Shown: positions 25,780 to 34,248 of the stretch, piece after piece
How positions within the stretch are numbered: position 1 is the first letter of the stretch
Layout: every line of letters begins with the position of its first letter
Source of the DNA: an uncultured bacterium
GTDB taxonomy: Bacteria > Muiribacteriota > Ozemobacteria > Ozemobacterales > Ozemobacteraceae
Assembly: GCA_937949615.1 (NCBI GenBank)
Contig: CALEDQ010000008.1
Span: forward strand, 806,001 to 870,000
Reading direction: 5' to 3'
DNA length: 64,000 nucleotides
Position numbers and translations under genes: made by a program
Notes under the pieces: generated by a model
The model's database searches: none
Told to the model about the DNA's origin: nothing
What the model saw: only the letters and a program-made list of their open reading frames with translations

Positions 25780-26901
25780 TTATTCTTCGATGATTTCAAC
25801 GTTGGCGCGCGGCAGAACGAATTTTTCACCAGAAGCGGTCTGAATCTCGACAACGCGCACTTTCGCTTCAGAAGGAATGATAACCGGTTTTTCGGGAAGT
25901 GAAACGACTTTGGCAACTTCGCCAAAATGCGGCTGTCTGATGATACGCACGTTGCTGCCAATAGTCATGCCGGTATTCGGAGCGTGCTTCTGTTCGTTGA
26001 TGTCAGCAACTTCGATCGGAATGACAACTTCGGGCCTGATAACGCCGGCACGAATCTGTGTGGCGCCGTTAATCGAGGCTTTGCGGCCTTCGGCGTTTTT
26101 CAGCAGATCGAAGGTTTTCTTCGCCATATTGATCTGGCCAAAACCTTCGGTGACGACGAGGGTGATGCCCTTGTCTTCGGTGCCGGTGATGGCAACGCCA
26201 AGGTCGTAGCCGAGGAATTCCTTGAGGTCGTGCGCATCATAACCACCGACGATGACGCCCTTGACGCCGACTTCGACGGCCCGGGTCAGCGCGGCAGCGG
26301 TTACCAGCGAGCCACCGACCACGATTTTCCCTTTGTGCTCGATCTTGATGCTGTCTTTGTCGAGAACGTCAGATGGTGATTTTGCCGCCATTACCAGATT
26401 GCCGATCACTTCGCCGCCGATACCGAAAATGCCCTGAATGAAAGAGGCAACGGTGTTGACCTTTACCCCTTCTTCGGCGTAGACATCGTCAACGATACCG
26501 TCAACGTAGGCATGCACTTCTACCGGAATCGGCGGCTCGCGCAGAATCGCCTGACCGGTTACAGTCGACAGGCTTTCGATGGTGCCTTTGATCGGTGAGC
26601 GCACGTAGGTTTTGAAAAAGCCGAAGAAACCCTGGGTTTCGGCGAGAACATCGTCTTTTTCAATTGCGTCGCCTTCTTTTTTAACAAGAAAGTCGGTGAT
26701 TTCGCGGGCTTCACAGCCCAGCAGATTGGCGACATTCAGCGGGTAAACGTTGCCGGGCAGGTCTGTCGATGCGACGACCGTTTCAGCAGTAACTTTATCA
26801 CCTTTTTTTACGAGAACCTGGCCTTTGAGAGGCAGTTTGCGTTCTTTTTCGACCAGAGTTTTAGCTACAATCTTGAGACCTGGGGTATATGCACTAGCCA
26901 T
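25780..26901 (-). CDS. Barrel-sandwich / KOW-like conserved protein of the GlmL locus
   Basis: 373 residues with no signal peptide. Residues ~20-170 look like a barrel-sandwich (biotinyl/lipoyl, RnfC-like) region: GQVLVKKGDKVTAETVVA, an EGDAIEKDDVLAET repeat and SPIKGTIES, with no lysine in an MKM context. A central alpha/beta part (about 195-285) contains IVVGGSLVTAAALTRA and VKGVIVGGYDA. The C-terminal ~70 residues resemble a KOW/SH3 barrel: GMTIGSNVRIIRQPHFGEVAKVV and SGEKFVLPRANVEII. I do not know a characterised homologue; it seems to accompany GlmL ATPases. It starts 18 bases after glmL and is followed 3 bases later by wzz. Confidence 0.7.
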   Translation of the reverse strand: MASAYTPGLKIVAKTLVEKERKLPLKGQVLVKKGDKVTAETVVASTDLPGNVYPLNVANLLGCEAREITDFLVKKEGDAIEKDDVLAETQGFFGFFKTYVRSPIKGTIESLSTVTGQAILREPPIPVEVHAYVDGIVDDVYAEEGVKVNTVASFIQGIFGIGGEVIGNLVMAAKSPSDVLDKDSIKIEHKGKIVVGGSLVTAAALTRAVEVGVKGVIVGGYDAHDLKEFLGYDLGVAITGTEDKGITLVVTEGFGQINMAKKTFDLLKNAEGRKASINGATQIRAGVIRPEVVIPIEVADINEQKHAPNTGMTIGSNVRIIRQPHFGEVAKVVSLPEKPVIIPSEAKVRVVEIQTASGEKFVLPRANVEIIEE

Positions 26902-26919
26902 TGTTCAGTGTCCTTTCGC

Positions 26920-28725
26920 TCAGAGACCGGGATAAAGATCCATGGCTTTATACCAGGACTTCACCAGCTTAACGCGTTCAGCATTGTCTTTTGGCAGGGT
27001 GAACGGGCGACCGCGTGTATCGAAAATAAGACCGACAACGCCGCCGTGCACTTCTGATTCCATTTCACGGCCATCGCCATTGCCCATGTCAAAGCCCCAT
27101 TTCGGTTTAACGAACAGCTTCGCGGTTTCACCGACTGCGAGTGGCACGACGTTCAGTTCGCCACCCTTGAGGGTTTTGCTGATCTTTTCGCCGTTGGCTT
27201 TGGTAAGAGTAAAATCGAGCACCGGCTCATCACGTTTCACATTACCGGTCGGGGCAACGCAGGTGCCGAGATAAATCAGGCAGTCGCGTTCGAAAACGCT
27301 GAGAGCGGCTTCTTCGTGAACCTTGGCAAGAACGCCGAGCTGCGGCATCATAAAGATCGAGTCGACGGTCAGCTGGGTAATACCTTCGGGCAGGAAAGAG
27401 TCGATCAGCATCATCGCGGTCTGCTGTCTTCTCGGGGCATGCGAAAGAACGCCGCCCGAACCGATCAGCATATTGAGATCCTTGAGATTAACAAGGCTTT
27501 CACCGGTCATTGACTGGTCAAAAACGTCGCCGATGGTGCGTTCCTGCTGAATACCCTTCAGACCGACAGCAAGCGAGCGGTGCTGGTCGAATGAAAGGCG
27601 CAGAGCTTCGCGGGCGCAGGCCTGTTCGACCATCAGTTCTTCGATAAGCGAAGGAATCGTGGTCGGGCGGATCATCTTGTTTTTGACGCGGTTGCGCAGA
27701 TCTCTTTCGTCCATTTCGAAAGGAACCCAGCGCATGATGTTTTCGAGTCCGGCTTCAGCAAATACGTTGCTGATAGAATAGCTCATGCCGTAGTTGGCAG
27801 AAACCGATTTGTTATAAATGCCGCTGAAAACGCTGAAAACGTCAGTAGTGGCACCACCGATGTCGGCACCGACAACCGTCAGGCCTTTGCGCTTTGAGAT
27901 CAGCTGCATGATATCGCCTACTGCGCCAGGAGTCGGCATGATGTCTTCATCTGTGAGTTCCATAAGGTGCGGGTAACCCGGCGCATGGCTCATGACGTGC
28001 TCAAGAAACAGATGCTGAATCTTCTGACGGGTCGGCATCAGGTTTTCTTTTTCGAGAGTCGGTCTGAGGTTATCGGCGATGTCGAGAGCAACACGGTCCT
28101 GCAGGCGTTCTTTGATCAGCGACTGCGCATCTTTGTTGCCAGAATAAAGAACCGGCAGCTCGTAACCGGCGCCAAGGCGGGCCTTCGGGCTGGCAGCCGC
28201 AATGATTTCGGCCAGCTCGACGACGTGCGAAGTGGTACCGCCGTCAACGCCGCCCGAGAGCAGAATCATATCGGGGCGCAGATGTCTGATGCGCTGAATT
28301 TTCTGGTAGGGAAGTCGGCCATCATTGGTGGCCAGAACGTCCATGACGATGGCGCCAGCGCCAAGAGCTGCGCGGGTTGCCGATTCGCCTGACATGGTTT
28401 TGACAACGCCGGTGACCATCATCTGCAGACCGCCGCCAGCAGAGCTGGTCGACACATAAAGATCAACGCCCTTACCGTTGGTGACAGGCTTGATGATCGC
28501 TTTGCCGTCATCGGTCAGAATCTGCCGGCCGGCAAGTTCCTGAACCTCAGAAACAGCGTTGAGAACGCCCTGTGTAACGTCTTCAACCGGAGCTTCAACG
28601 GTGGTTGGGGCTTCGCCGCGCACGATCAGGCGGAAAACGCCGTCGCGCTTTTCAATCAGAATCGCTTTGGTAGTCGTGCTACCGCAGTCCGTAGCCAGGA
28701 TGCTTTGAATATCACCTTTGCTCAC
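26920..28725 (-). CDS. glmL: GlmL/MutL-type ASKHA ATPase (reactivase-like)
   Basis: About 601 residues, using GTG 28725 with AAGG at good spacing; a GTG at 28734 is in frame but too close to the site. It has the ASKHA nucleotide fold: phosphate-1 loop ATDCGSTTTKAILIE, phosphate-2 loop VVGADIGGATTDVFSV and adenosine motif LIGSGGVLSHAP. GlmL (PF13941-type) is classically next to B12-dependent glutamate mutase and is thought to reactivate it like diol-dehydratase reactivases. There is no mutase S/E subunit or other B12 enzyme here; instead the operon encodes membrane proteins. I infer an ATP-driven chaperone or switch acting on that membrane complex. It overlaps the upstream small gene by 14 bases. 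Confidence 0.85.
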   Translation of the reverse strand: MSKGDIQSILATDCGSTTTKAILIEKRDGVFRLIVRGEAPTTVEAPVEDVTQGVLNAVSEVQELAGRQILTDDGKAIIKPVTNGKGVDLYVSTSSAGGGLQMMVTGVVKTMSGESATRAALGAGAIVMDVLATNDGRLPYQKIQRIRHLRPDMILLSGGVDGGTTSHVVELAEIIAAASPKARLGAGYELPVLYSGNKDAQSLIKERLQDRVALDIADNLRPTLEKENLMPTRQKIQHLFLEHVMSHAPGYPHLMELTDEDIMPTPGAVGDIMQLISKRKGLTVVGADIGGATTDVFSVFSGIYNKSVSANYGMSYSISNVFAEAGLENIMRWVPFEMDERDLRNRVKNKMIRPTTIPSLIEELMVEQACAREALRLSFDQHRSLAVGLKGIQQERTIGDVFDQSMTGESLVNLKDLNMLIGSGGVLSHAPRRQQTAMMLIDSFLPEGITQLTVDSIFMMPQLGVLAKVHEEAALSVFERDCLIYLGTCVAPTGNVKRDEPVLDFTLTKANGEKISKTLKGGELNVVPLAVGETAKLFVKPKWGFDMGNGDGREMESEVHGGVVGLIFDTRGRPFTLPKDNAERVKLVKSWYKAMDLYPGL

Positions 28726-29059
28726 GAGATTCACCTTCCTTAACTTCCTTTTTAGACTTTTCCAGGTCTTCGATGCGCTCGATCAGGTTCTCGATGCGAT
28801 TGCGATCGCCGATGAGAGCCTGCAGCTTTTCTGTCTTGACCGGGTCAAAAATCAGTTCGAGAATCGGCCCGAAAATGACCAGACTGCTGTAGCCAACAAA
28901 CGACAGCGGTTTGACCATTTCGAGCGCCATAATTACCGGAACACTCATACGACGGCTGTGAACAGCTTCGGCCAGAACCCTGACGAATTCGTCGAGTTCT
29001 TCAGGCGAAAACTTCGACTGCTCGGGGTCTTTCGGAATCGTCCACATGCCCATCGTCAA
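28712..29059 (-). CDS. Small conserved protein of the GlmL locus
   Basis: 115 residues. The N-terminal half has EELDEFVRVLAEAVHSRRMSVPVIMALEMVKPLSF, then a hydrophobic stretch (VGYSSLVIFGPILELIF) that could be one membrane helix, and the C-terminal 40 residues form a charged coiled coil (RNRIENLIERIEDLEKSKKE). I use TTG 29059, five bases after GGAG; ATG 29053 is a possible alternative. I do not recognise a family. Position between a polytopic membrane protein and GlmL, with a 14-base overlap into glmL, suggests an adaptor tying the ATPase to the membrane part. Confidence 0.65.
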   Translation of the reverse strand: MTMGMWTIPKDPEQSKFSPEELDEFVRVLAEAVHSRRMSVPVIMALEMVKPLSFVGYSSLVIFGPILELIFDPVKTEKLQALIGDRNRIENLIERIEDLEKSKKEVKEGESREQR

Positions 29060-29072
29060 AACATCTCCTGAA

Positions 29073-29732
29073 TCAGACTATATTGAGCCAGTCATGCAGC
29101 AGAAACTGGAAACGGCCGATCAGCAGAGAGATACGACCCATGACGGTGGCGCCGAAAGCGGCACCGAAGCTCAGCATCAGATACCAGATACCGACTCTGG
29201 CGACGTTGCCGTAAATCGGGCCACGATGTTCGGTGCTGAAAAAGAAGTAAAACAGACAGGCAACCGAACCAACCACCAGAACCAGATTTGAGAAGCTCTG
29301 GAAGAAGTCGCCGGCAACAACGATCGGTCTGATCGCTTTGGCAATCTGCGGCATAAGATACTGCTGAACCGAATAAACGATACCCAGACCGGTCGATACG
29401 CCCATAACAAAGGCAACCGTAAAACGGCTGACCCATGAGTATGTAGCCGAGAACCTGAAAAGCATCAACAGACCCATGAAGCCCGGAATCAGCAGCATGT
29501 ATTCAGGAGTGGCGGTCGCGGCAGCGCCGGTGGCGAACTGAGCCGGCATGATCTTCGCAAGCAGGTTCGGTTTGAGAACCTGGTGGAAAGAAATCAGTGA
29601 GAAGTAATAACCCGCCGAAACCCCGACGAAGAGATGTTCGGCAAAGCGGTAGAAAGGGTTGTCACGATAGAGAAAACTGAAGCAGCAAAGGGTGATGACG
29701 GCCCCCACCCATACTGAAAGCGTTAATGTCAT
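29073..29732 (-). CDS. Polytopic membrane protein of the GlmL locus
   Basis: 219 residues with about six membrane helices (near 5-20, 30-48, 77-92, 100-120, 140-163, 178-200). The N-terminal pattern VWVGAVITLCCFSFLYRDNPFYRFAEHLFVGVSAGYYF is distinctive: an acidic-aromatic loop flanked by helices. I recognise no transporter family motif. It is 14 bases downstream of the 299-residue protein and 13 upstream of the small protein. Function unknown; it is most likely an integral subunit of the complex encoded by this operon. Confidence 0.7.
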   Translation of the reverse strand: MTLTLSVWVGAVITLCCFSFLYRDNPFYRFAEHLFVGVSAGYYFSLISFHQVLKPNLLAKIMPAQFATGAAATATPEYMLLIPGFMGLLMLFRFSATYSWVSRFTVAFVMGVSTGLGIVYSVQQYLMPQIAKAIRPIVVAGDFFQSFSNLVLVVGSVACLFYFFFSTEHRGPIYGNVARVGIWYLMLSFGAAFGATVMGRISLLIGRFQFLLHDWLNIV

Positions 29733-29746
29733 GGTTAGGTTCCTCC

Positions 29747-30646
29747 TCAGGCTTTCTTCTTGGCTTTTCTCTGTTCGGCGATAAACGCGATGTTACCGGC
29801 GATGATGAAAAGCATGATGATCAGGTGAGCAATCGACTGCGGAGCCATGCCCTCGCGGCCCTTGCCGAAGTATTCGATGAGTTTTTCGTATTCAGCAGCA
29901 CCGGGCAGACCTCCGGTCATGCCGACCAGTTGGCCAGTCTGCAGATAAGTCACGAATCTCGGAATATTGACCGAGGTGCAGCCTGCTGCCATCGGGCGTT
30001 TGTGTTCGCCGGCAACGCTGATGAAAGACTCGATACCACCAGTACCGGCGGTAAAGCTGACGATGATACCGACATCGGTCATGGCGAATTTGCGACCGTC
30101 AGGATTCATGAAGATCGGCATTTCTTTGGTAGAATTGCCGTCACGGTCCTGCGGATACGGGCCCATGAAATCGCTGCACAAGGCTTTAACGTGAATGATT
30201 GCACCCGGCTTGTAACCAAGGTTTACATAGTCAACACCCTTTTCAACGGACGGTTTGCAGCCGGCAGCCAGTTTCCCGGCGCTTTTCATATTTTCGTAAG
30301 TAGACTTATAGATATCGGCAGCAGTAGAAAGAGCTGCTTCAGCCATTTCCCCTCCAAGAGGCCAGTTCCCGCCGCACAAAGGTTTCAGGTTCTTTCTGAA
30401 CATGTGCGTCAGAATAGCGATGGCAGAAGGCCCGAGTTCGGGTTCAGATGCCGGATCGAAATCGAATGAGAGAAAGCAGCGGGTGCCTTCTGGCAGCTGA
30501 TCTACAAATTTATAGAGACCTTCGACACTCTTGCCGGGAAAAACGGGAAAGTCCATTTTGAAGATCATCGGCAGCATTACTGAGAAGGCTACACACAGGA
30601 ATACCCAGCGGCGATCGAGGTTTTTCAGTTTGATAAACAGTTCCAT
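29747..30646 (-). CDS. Membrane-anchored protein of the GlmL locus with one large soluble domain
   Basis: 299 residues: an N-terminal membrane helix (WVFLCVAFSVMLPMIF, ~14-30), a ~225-residue soluble domain, and a C-terminal helix (IAHLIIMLFIIAGNIAFI, ~272-290) with a basic tail KAKKKA in the cytoplasm. The soluble part includes FLSFDFDPASEPELGPSAIAILTHMF, a GYKPGAIIHVKAL strand and a GGIESFIS segment. The pattern looks like a conserved alpha/beta domain, but I recognise no family. Orientation from the basic tails puts the domain outside the cytoplasm. Spacing to both neighbours is 12-14 bases. Confidence 0.7.
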   Translation of the reverse strand: MELFIKLKNLDRRWVFLCVAFSVMLPMIFKMDFPVFPGKSVEGLYKFVDQLPEGTRCFLSFDFDPASEPELGPSAIAILTHMFRKNLKPLCGGNWPLGGEMAEAALSTAADIYKSTYENMKSAGKLAAGCKPSVEKGVDYVNLGYKPGAIIHVKALCSDFMGPYPQDRDGNSTKEMPIFMNPDGRKFAMTDVGIIVSFTAGTGGIESFISVAGEHKRPMAAGCTSVNIPRFVTYLQTGQLVGMTGGLPGAAEYEKLIEYFGKGREGMAPQSIAHLIIMLFIIAGNIAFIAEQRKAKKKA

Positions 30647-30658
30647 GATTGTGTCTCC

Positions 30659-31531
30659 TTAGCTTTCGCCACCGAGGTGTGAACGTTCGACGCCGAAGAT
30701 GATCTTCATCGAGGCAGAAATTACACCAAGCATGGCGCCAATCAGAATGGCGCTCTGAGCGGCTGAACTTGGGTAAGCCATGATCCATTCCTTGATCAGG
30801 GCGATATCAAGATACTGACCTATGAAAGGAATGTAAGCGAGGTATTTCGAGACCAGATTGCCGATCGGAACGTTACCAAGCATAACGACAAAGGCGGCGC
30901 CCATCAGCAAACCGGCTTCTTTCGATTTTACACGGAAAGCGCGGAACGAAGCCGAAGCGACGAAGAAAGCAAGCAGCGAGAACATGGTTGCCTGGCCGTT
31001 TTTGAAAACACCAACAAACAGAATCTGCTGCAGGCTGTTGACCAGGTTCATGAAGCTGCCCTTCAGGCGATCCGAGGGAGCTCTTTCAGGAGTAGAGGAG
31101 CCTTCAGGGGTCACGTCGACAAGCACGTTACCTTCGGCGTCCTTTTCCACTTTCGAAACGGTAACCAGCGTTGAAGACTGGCTGTTCTCAGAGAGCAAAT
31201 AATATTTCTGCCCAACCTGAACTTCTTTTTCAAACATTGGCCAGCTGCCAGACAGGAAACCAAGGATCGCCATGGTGACAAAACCGATAACGAGAACCAG
31301 GCTGTAACCCCAGCCGTCGCCTTTGCGACTGATCTTGTGCAGGTTGATGCGCAGCAGGCTGAATGCGCCCAGGACCATAGTAAAAGACATGATAATCTGA
31401 ATCCACTGAGGAAACACTTCTTCGAGTGACTTGATGGTTGGCAGTGCCGGGCCGCTGAAAAAAGCGATGATCATGATGATGCCCGTCACGAATGTGATGA
31501 TGAGAGGAACAGTTCTTTTAATAAACAGCAT
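30659..31531 (-). CDS. Polytopic membrane protein of the GlmL locus
   Basis: 290 residues with about seven membrane helices: four in the first 95 residues, then an extracytoplasmic beta-rich loop (about 100-155, with KYYLLSENSQSSTLVTVSKVEKDAEG), then three more. The C-terminus has a conserved-looking AQSAILIGAMLGVISASMKIIFG helix. No known motif seen. It lies 13 bases after the DUF6754-like gene and 12 before the 299-residue gene. Likely an integral subunit of the same complex; transport function possible but not supported by any motif. Confidence 0.7.
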   Translation of the reverse strand: MLFIKRTVPLIITFVTGIIMIIAFFSGPALPTIKSLEEVFPQWIQIIMSFTMVLGAFSLLRINLHKISRKGDGWGYSLVLVIGFVTMAILGFLSGSWPMFEKEVQVGQKYYLLSENSQSSTLVTVSKVEKDAEGNVLVDVTPEGSSTPERAPSDRLKGSFMNLVNSLQQILFVGVFKNGQATMFSLLAFFVASASFRAFRVKSKEAGLLMGAAFVVMLGNVPIGNLVSKYLAYIPFIGQYLDIALIKEWIMAYPSSAAQSAILIGAMLGVISASMKIIFGVERSHLGGES

Positions 31532-31544
31532 GTTCAGGTCTACC

Positions 31545-32927
31545 TCACTTCAGGAGCCGCATAAAGTTTTCGGCAAGGCTGACGAAAACAGTACCGGATG
31601 CATATTCAGTTTTGGAAATGGTTACCAGCAGAGTGCCGATGATCATGAAAACGATAATGATCAGCTTGATCATATCCTGGCCTTTGAGAGAACCGACTTC
31701 ACGGGGGTTCTTCGACAGGTAGGCAGAGGCGGCAAACAGTTCTTCACCGATCAGGGTGTAGTCGCAGGCGGCGACGAAGAACGGAATCTGCGAAGGTTCG
31801 GCAGTACCGGCGATCTGAATCGCGCCAACGGCGTTACCGGTTTCGGCGAGAATCAGAGATTCGGCGTAGAAAGTGCCGAGATAGAAACATGCGGCCGGTT
31901 TTTCGCGCATCATGATACCACCGACGCCGGCGACATAACCGAACTGGTCGTCAGTGAGGTAGTTGATACGGTCAGGTCTGAAAGCATCGGGGCGACCCTT
32001 TTCAAGGTAAGCCTGTTTAACGACTTCCTGGGCAACCGACATAACGAAAGACCTGGTCATCGGCGCATAAAGAGGTGTGTCGTATTCGGCGGTTTTTTTG
32101 GCGACATGACCCATGATGGTTACACCGGCGATGGTCTGAATGTCATCCATGTCCATGATGCCGGGGATATAAAGAACGCCGCGACCCATTTCGGTGGCAC
32201 GGCCAACGGCATCTTCAAGAGCCGAAAGGCCGCTGATTCTTCTGATGAAGAGTTCTTTACCTCTCTGGGCATGGAAAGTGTAATAAGTCACGAATGCCAT
32301 CAGAGTAATGATGATCACGAGAACATTGGCGCGGTTCATGTCGAAGTAATACATTTCTTCGGCAGCAGGCGCCGGAGCGGCAGCCGGTTCGGCAACTGCA
32401 ACCGCGACCGTAGGCTCGGTAGCGCTGGCAGTTTCTGAAGTTTTGGCGGCTTCAGTTGCAGGCTCAGTCTGGGCGGCCGGAGCAGCCGGGGTTTCTACTG
32501 CAGCGGCAGGAACTGCCACCGGAGCAACCACGGATGATTCAGCGGGAGCTGCTGGAGCTGCCGGTTCGGCAACTGCCTGGGCAGGCTGAGTTTCCGGAGC
32601 TGCCGGGGGAGCCGGCGGTTCAACCGGCTGAGTCTGCGCAGGAGCGGCATCAACGGCTGGAGCCGCGGGTGCAGTTTCTGCTGCAGCCGGTTCGGCGACC
32701 TGGGCAACAGGCTGTGTCTCATCTACAGCCGGGGCAACTGCTGGCTGTTCTTTAACAGAATCAGCAGTAATTTCAGTCATGCCGGTATCGTCAACAGCAG
32801 AAGACTGAACAGGTGCGGCTGCCGGAATTTCTTCCTGCTGGGCCACAACAACCAAAGCCGATACCATACACAGGAAAAGAACCAGAAATGGCAGCAGTTT
32901 CCTGGGTGGTCGCCAGACAACGCTCAT
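31545..32927 (-). CDS. DUF6754-like membrane protein with long Pro/Ala-rich linker
   Basis: About 460 residues from ATG 32927, which has GGAGG seven bases upstream. It has a signal-type helix (LLPFLVLFLCMVSALVVVA), then ~160 residues of Ala/Pro/Glu/Val/Gln low-complexity linker, a membrane helix (VLVIIITLMAFVTYYTF), a ~200-residue conserved domain starting RRISGLSALEDAVGRATEMGRG, and a final helix (LIIIVFMIIGTLLV). The conserved domain matches my memory of the DUF6754 family, which is unstudied. As first gene behind a near-consensus promoter it is probably abundant. The linker is likely periplasmic and could span toward the peptidoglycan. Confidence 0.75.
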   Translation of the reverse strand: MSVVWRPPRKLLPFLVLFLCMVSALVVVAQQEEIPAAAPVQSSAVDDTGMTEITADSVKEQPAVAPAVDETQPVAQVAEPAAAETAPAAPAVDAAPAQTQPVEPPAPPAAPETQPAQAVAEPAAPAAPAESSVVAPVAVPAAAVETPAAPAAQTEPATEAAKTSETASATEPTVAVAVAEPAAAPAPAAEEMYYFDMNRANVLVIIITLMAFVTYYTFHAQRGKELFIRRISGLSALEDAVGRATEMGRGVLYIPGIMDMDDIQTIAGVTIMGHVAKKTAEYDTPLYAPMTRSFVMSVAQEVVKQAYLEKGRPDAFRPDRINYLTDDQFGYVAGVGGIMMREKPAACFYLGTFYAESLILAETGNAVGAIQIAGTAEPSQIPFFVAACDYTLIGEELFAASAYLSKNPREVGSLKGQDMIKLIIIVFMIIGTLLVTISKTEYASGTVFVSLAENFMRLLK

Positions 32928-32970
32928 GGAAAGACCTCCAAAACGACAGAATTGCATTTACAAGCTAGTG

Positions 32971-32999
32971 ATTATAAACGACCCCTACCGGTAAGTCAA
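32971..32999 (-). promoter_or_regulatory. Near-consensus sigma-70 promoter of the GlmL/DUF6754 operon
   Basis: On the minus strand -35 TTGACT (32999-32994), a 17-base spacer, and -10 TATAAT (32976-32971). The start codon of the first gene is 44 bases further on. This is the best vegetative promoter in the window and implies constitutive high expression. Confidence 0.85.
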
Positions 33000-33109
33000 C
33001 GAAAGCGTGTACCCCTTTTTTTGTGATAATGAATACCGGCCAAATGAAAATTGTCGCAACCACCCGATTGTTGAACCTTGTCGAAGCAACGTGATTTTTA
33101 TTGTTCTTT

Positions 33110-33145
33110 GCCACAGATCGGCGTTTATCTGTGTTCATCCGTGGC
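33110..33145. repeat. Dispersed 10-mer repeat (CACGGATGAA type)
   Basis: On the minus strand 10-base units CACGGATGAA, CACAGATAAA and a diverged third unit follow each other; the ends GCCAC/GTGGC are inverted. The same unit recurs at 58919-58949. Such repeats are known as intergenic elements in many environmental genomes. Confidence 0.65.
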
Positions 33146-33169
33146 TATTTCATTTCCCCGTGGCAGTTA

Positions 33170-34177
33170 TCAGTGGTGCCAGCAGGCAACCCGGTGACCT
33201 TCACCAATCTGCAGCAGGGGTGGAGCTTCGCAGCATTTATCAGTTTGAAGCGGACAGATACTTCTGTAACAGCAGCCTTCGGCGGAAAAAACCGGCGCAG
33301 CGTTTTGCATTCTGGACTTGAGCGGATTACCTTCGCGAAGAAACATCGCTGATTCCAGCAGGCGGCGCGTGTAAGGGTGGCGCGAACCATCAATCAGCTT
33401 ATCGGCTGGCAGTTCTTCGACCAGGTGGCCATGATACAGCAAAATGATCCGGTCAGAAATCTGCCTGACAACAGCTACGTCGTGCGAAATAAAAAGCAGC
33501 GACAGCTGCCGGTCGGCACGCAGTTTCATCAACAGTTCAAGAATCTGCGCCTGCACCGAAACATCGAGAGCAGACACGGCTTCGTCGGCAATTATCAGCT
33601 GCGGGCACAAAATCAAAGCCCGGCAGATGCCAATACGCTGCCGCTGACCACCGCTGAATTCAGATGGGTATCTTTCAAGGGCGCCCGGCTCAAGACCAAC
33701 CTCATGCAGTGCCTGCTGCAACATTTTTTCCATGCCGCCCTCAGGCTTGATTCCATGAATTTTAAGCGGTTCGGCAATAATCTGGCGCACCGTCATTCTC
33801 GGGTCAAGCGAACCGAACGGGTCCTGAAAAATCATCTGCATCTGGCGCAAAACCGCCATACGGTCAGCCCCGCTCGCGCCAATGACCTCGCGACCGGCAA
33901 GTTTTGCCTGGCCACTGTCGGCTTCATAAATACCCATCAGAACTCTGGCCAGAGTCGATTTTCCAGAACCGCTCTCACCGAGAATCCCGAGAGTTTCGCC
34001 TCTGGCAACCGAAAATCCCTGAATATCGAGCGCCACGACTCTTGACGCGGCTTCTCGACTGAAAAGACGCCTGAAGCGCTGGGCGAAGGTGTCTTCGACG
34101 ACAAAACTTTTGCGCAGCTGACCAACCGAAAGAATCGGGTTGGTTACAGCCTGACAATTTTCAGATTGGTGCAGCAT
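33170..34177 (-). CDS. oppF: Oligopeptide/dipeptide ABC transporter ATP-binding protein (OppF/DppF type)
   Basis: About 335 residues from ATG 34177 (MLHQSENCQ); a TTG at 34189 is also in frame and neither has a clear ribosome site. Walker A GESGSGKST, signature FSGGQRQRIGICRAL and Walker B LIIADEAVSALD are intact. The C-terminal oligopeptide-transporter domain has a cysteine cluster (GCCYRSICPLQTDKCCE), typical of the OppD/F and DppD/F subfamily. It energises peptide or nickel-type uptake with its partner at 34249. The permease genes normally found with it are absent here. Confidence 0.9.
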   Translation of the reverse strand: MLHQSENCQAVTNPILSVGQLRKSFVVEDTFAQRFRRLFSREAASRVVALDIQGFSVARGETLGILGESGSGKSTLARVLMGIYEADSGQAKLAGREVIGASGADRMAVLRQMQMIFQDPFGSLDPRMTVRQIIAEPLKIHGIKPEGGMEKMLQQALHEVGLEPGALERYPSEFSGGQRQRIGICRALILCPQLIIADEAVSALDVSVQAQILELLMKLRADRQLSLLFISHDVAVVRQISDRIILLYHGHLVEELPADKLIDGSRHPYTRRLLESAMFLREGNPLKSRMQNAAPVFSAEGCCYRSICPLQTDKCCEAPPLLQIGEGHRVACWHH

Positions 34178-34248
34178 CTTTTTCAACAATCATCAGAATT
34201 CTGCAAACATCATCGACAACTGCAGATGATTTTTTGAACTCTTTCGCA

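Noticed and set aside
26920..28725. Evidence of a glutamate mutase pathway, because glmL and glmS are both present
   Set aside because: The glmS here is the unrelated glucosamine-6-phosphate synthase; no mutase S or E subunit sequence is present.
31431..32438. Plus-strand open frame (~335 codons) antisense to the DUF6754-like gene
   Set aside because: Composition (His/Asp/Gly-rich) and lack of any motif mark it as a shadow of the Ala/Val-rich minus-strand gene.
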